From: Streptomyces sp. MP131-18
GTDB taxonomy: Bacteria; Actinomycetota; Actinomycetes; Streptomycetales; Streptomycetaceae
Assembly (NCBI RefSeq): GCF_001984575.1
Contig: NZ_LZNS01000001.1
Coordinates: 3,345,881 to 3,409,880 of the forward strand
Direction of reading: 5' to 3'
DNA length: 64,000 nucleotides
How positions within the stretch are numbered: the first letter of the stretch is position 1; each line of letters opens with the position of its first letter. This document shows positions 62,571-64,000 of this stretch, piece after piece. The position numbers and the translations under genes were made by a program. The notes under the pieces were generated by a model that was not told the origin of the DNA, ran no database searches, and was given only the letters and a program-made list of their open reading frames with translations.

Positions 62571-63272
62571 CTACTTCGACCACCGGAACGAACCGGCGAT
62601 GGCATCGAACATCTGCACCTGCGCATCGGCCAGCTCCCGCAGCGGGGCGCTGAACGTCAGCACCAGCCACGCGGTCGAGCGCGGCACGGGCAGATAGAAC
62701 TCCAGCAACGTGTTGGGACGCTCTTCGCTCTGTCCCAGTTCCTTGGAATCGTCGCTGAGTTCGAGCCGGCGGCTGCGCACGGCCTCGCCGGACGGCAGCT
62801 GCACGACCGAAACGTCGGCGTCACCGCGGTACTTGTCCCGGATGCCGTCGGCCAGCATGGCCGTCGGCAACTGCTGGGGCATCGAGGGGTCCTCCGGCTC
62901 GGCCGTCACCATGAGGCTGGCGGGAATCGGCACGCCGAGCGCCGCATGGGTGGAGAGGTAGATCTCGATGGCGTCCCGTTCGGCGGCGGAATCCGTGACA
63001 TTGGTCATGAGCTCGCGCAATTCGCGCCGCTTCGTGGCCATTTCGTCCCGGTTCGGATACGCGAGGTCCACCAGCACGGCGACGGCCCTGGCCCGCTTCT
63101 CCTCGGAGCGCAGGGGGATGCGGAACCAGTCCGTCGGCGTGATCATGTGGTAACGGGTGGGCGGAGCCACGCTTTCCGCTTCTTTGCCGCTCTCGGCTCT
63201 GCCGCCCTCGGCGCCCGCCTCGGTTCGGCCGTCCCCGGCCTCGTCCCTCACGTGTTCATCCGCCAGTGCCAC
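62571..63272 (-). CDS. WXG-operon accessory protein B
   Basis: A 233-residue soluble protein. An acidic, probably disordered N-terminus (to about 40) is followed by TPTDWFRIPL, RDAIEIYLSTHAALGVPIP, VSVVQLPSGEAVRSRRLEL and LVLTFSAPLRELADAQVQMF. It heads the WXG operon with 48 bp before the WXG100-like gene. GTG 63272 has GGGGGAG six to seven bases upstream. Family not recognised. Confidence 0.78.
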   Translation of the reverse strand: MALADEHVRDEAGDGRTEAGAEGGRAESGKEAESVAPPTRYHMITPTDWFRIPLRSEEKRARAVAVLVDLAYPNRDEMATKRRELRELMTNVTDSAAERDAIEIYLSTHAALGVPIPASLMVTAEPEDPSMPQQLPTAMLADGIRDKYRGDADVSVVQLPSGEAVRSRRLELSDDSKELGQSEERPNTLLEFYLPVPRSTAWLVLTFSAPLRELADAQVQMFDAIAGSFRWSK

Positions 63273-63364
63273 GCGGAACTCCCCCGGTCGATCGCACACA
63301 TACACATCAGTGTGGTGACCGTACCCAATCGGCCGATGCGCCAGCAACGGAGGGGGCGGACCGG

Positions 63365-63853
63365 TCAGCCGATTCCGGTGAGCCCTCCGCCGTCCTCCCC
63401 CTCGCCGCCGTCCCCGCCGTCCTCGTCCTCGCGGTCGATGAGCACGGGGGAGCCGTGGTGCGACCACACCTTCCACCCGCCGTCCCCGTCGCGGCGGAAG
63501 ACGTTCGTCGCCACCACCAGGCCGCCGACCAGCGGCCCCGCCGAGCCGTCGGCCTCCGCCGGGCCGCCACTGAGGATGTTCTCCGTGCAGGTCACCAGCG
63601 CGGTGTCGCCGAGGACCGACACCTCGACGTCGGTCAGGAAGAACTGGATGTACTCGGTGTTCGCCATGATCAGCGCATAGGAACGGATCACGTCGCCACG
63701 CCCGTTGATCACCGGCCAGCCCGGGTGCACCACGCTCACGTCCTCCGCCAGCCAGTGCTCGGCCATGGCGTCCAGGTCGCCGCGCTCCAGCGCGTCGTAC
63801 AGCGCGGTGTTCGCCGCGGCAACCGCCTCGACGTCCGTCCGCGCCCCGCTCAC
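63365..63853 (-). CDS. SnoaL-like (NTF2 superfamily) protein
   Basis: A 162-residue protein of the SnoaL_3/NTF2-like fold: AANTALYDALERGDLDAMAE, DVSVVHPGWPVINGRGDVIR and WKVWSHHGSPVLI are typical. Such proteins are small enzymes or binding proteins with varied roles. An acidic Gly/Asp/Glu tail follows. Its GTG overlaps the folP stop (GTGA), so it is co-translated with folP, a conserved Streptomyces arrangement. Confidence 0.9.
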   Translation of the reverse strand: MSGARTDVEAVAAANTALYDALERGDLDAMAEHWLAEDVSVVHPGWPVINGRGDVIRSYALIMANTEYIQFFLTDVEVSVLGDTALVTCTENILSGGPAEADGSAGPLVGGLVVATNVFRRDGDGGWKVWSHHGSPVLIDREDEDGGDGGEGEDGGGLTGIG

Positions 63854-64000
63854 CGGGCGCCGCCCGCCGCGCCCGCCACGGCCCGGACGACCCGCACCGC
63901 GTCCGCGCTGGCCCGCACCTCGTGCACGCGCACCGCCCACGCGCCCGCGTGCGCCGCGAGCGCGGACACCGCGGCCGTCGCCGCGTCGCGCTCGCGCGCC
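63850..64000 (-). CDS. folP: Dihydropteroate synthase, C-terminal fragment
   Basis: Only the last 50 codons are in the window. They read DAATAAVSALAAHAGAWAVR, then VHEVRASADAVRVVRAV. This matches the last strand-helix of DHPS (ATAAA ... GAxIxRVHDV), the folate-pathway enzyme that condenses para-aminobenzoate with the pterin. The substrate-binding RVH motif is present. The 5' part lies beyond the right edge. Confidence 0.85.
   Translation of the reverse strand, partial: ARERDAATAAVSALAAHAGAWAVRVHEVRASADAVRVVRAVAGAAGGAR

Overview
The window is chromosomal DNA of a high-GC actinomycete, most likely Streptomyces or a close relative. Third codon positions are almost all G or C. The gene content and order (proC, ilvD, a Ppx/GppA phosphatase, radA-disA, mutY, clpC, lsr2, argA, coaX-nadC-nadB-panC, a nuoD paralogue, folP) match a conserved Streptomyces core segment. 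No rRNA, tRNA, CRISPR array or intact insertion sequence was seen. Both edges cut a gene: an ABC-exporter ATPase on the left and the 3' end of folP on the right.

Layout. 1-2.8 kb: FtsX-type ABC exporter. 2.8-5.9 kb: proC, a methyltransferase, a small winged-helix regulator coupled to a coiled-coil membrane protein, and a membrane protein. 6.1-10.3 kb: a Ser/Thr kinase with an extracytoplasmic PQQ-like sensor, tail-to-tail with a glycosyltransferase-87/PAP2 fusion. 10.4-14.3 kb: ilvD, a Cys-rich protein with a hexanucleotide repeat, and Ppx/GppA. 14.3-17.6 kb: an ABC-2 exporter divergent from a sugar-phosphate-isomerase-like gene coupled to a TetR gene. 17.6-23.9 kb: a sigma-like BACON-domain membrane protein, radA, disA, a lipid-facing exported protein and mutY.

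24-41 kb is an accessory region between mutY and clpC. It holds short tandem repeats, a GNAT, a flavin reductase divergent from a SARP/AfsR-type regulator, an NmrA-like protein, two AraC-type regulators, an RsbW-like kinase, YunG-like and Tag proteins, and an arylamine N-acetyltransferase. It also holds a decayed GH5 cellulase that still has a perfect CelR/CebR-type operator, and two tandem paralogous NACHT NTPases that look like intracellular sensors (possible anti-phage defence).

41-56 kb returns to core genes: clpC, lsr2, argA, a BlaI-like regulator, a coupled cofactor operon (panG-like, panC, nadB, nadC, coaX) and a NarL-type two-component pair. A MidA/NDUFAF7-family methyltransferase then lies tail-to-tail with a lone NuoD paralogue. 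56.5-58.3 kb is a pair of PH-domain membrane proteins. 58.4-63.3 kb is a translationally coupled WXG100-type operon, possibly a contact-dependent or ESX-like effector module with its partner proteins. The window ends with a SnoaL-like protein coupled to folP.

A recurring regulatory feature is a TANNNT -10 box six to eight bases before an ATG/GTG with no Shine-Dalgarno sequence, which suggests many leaderless transcripts. Functions were assigned by motif recognition only; no database search was run.
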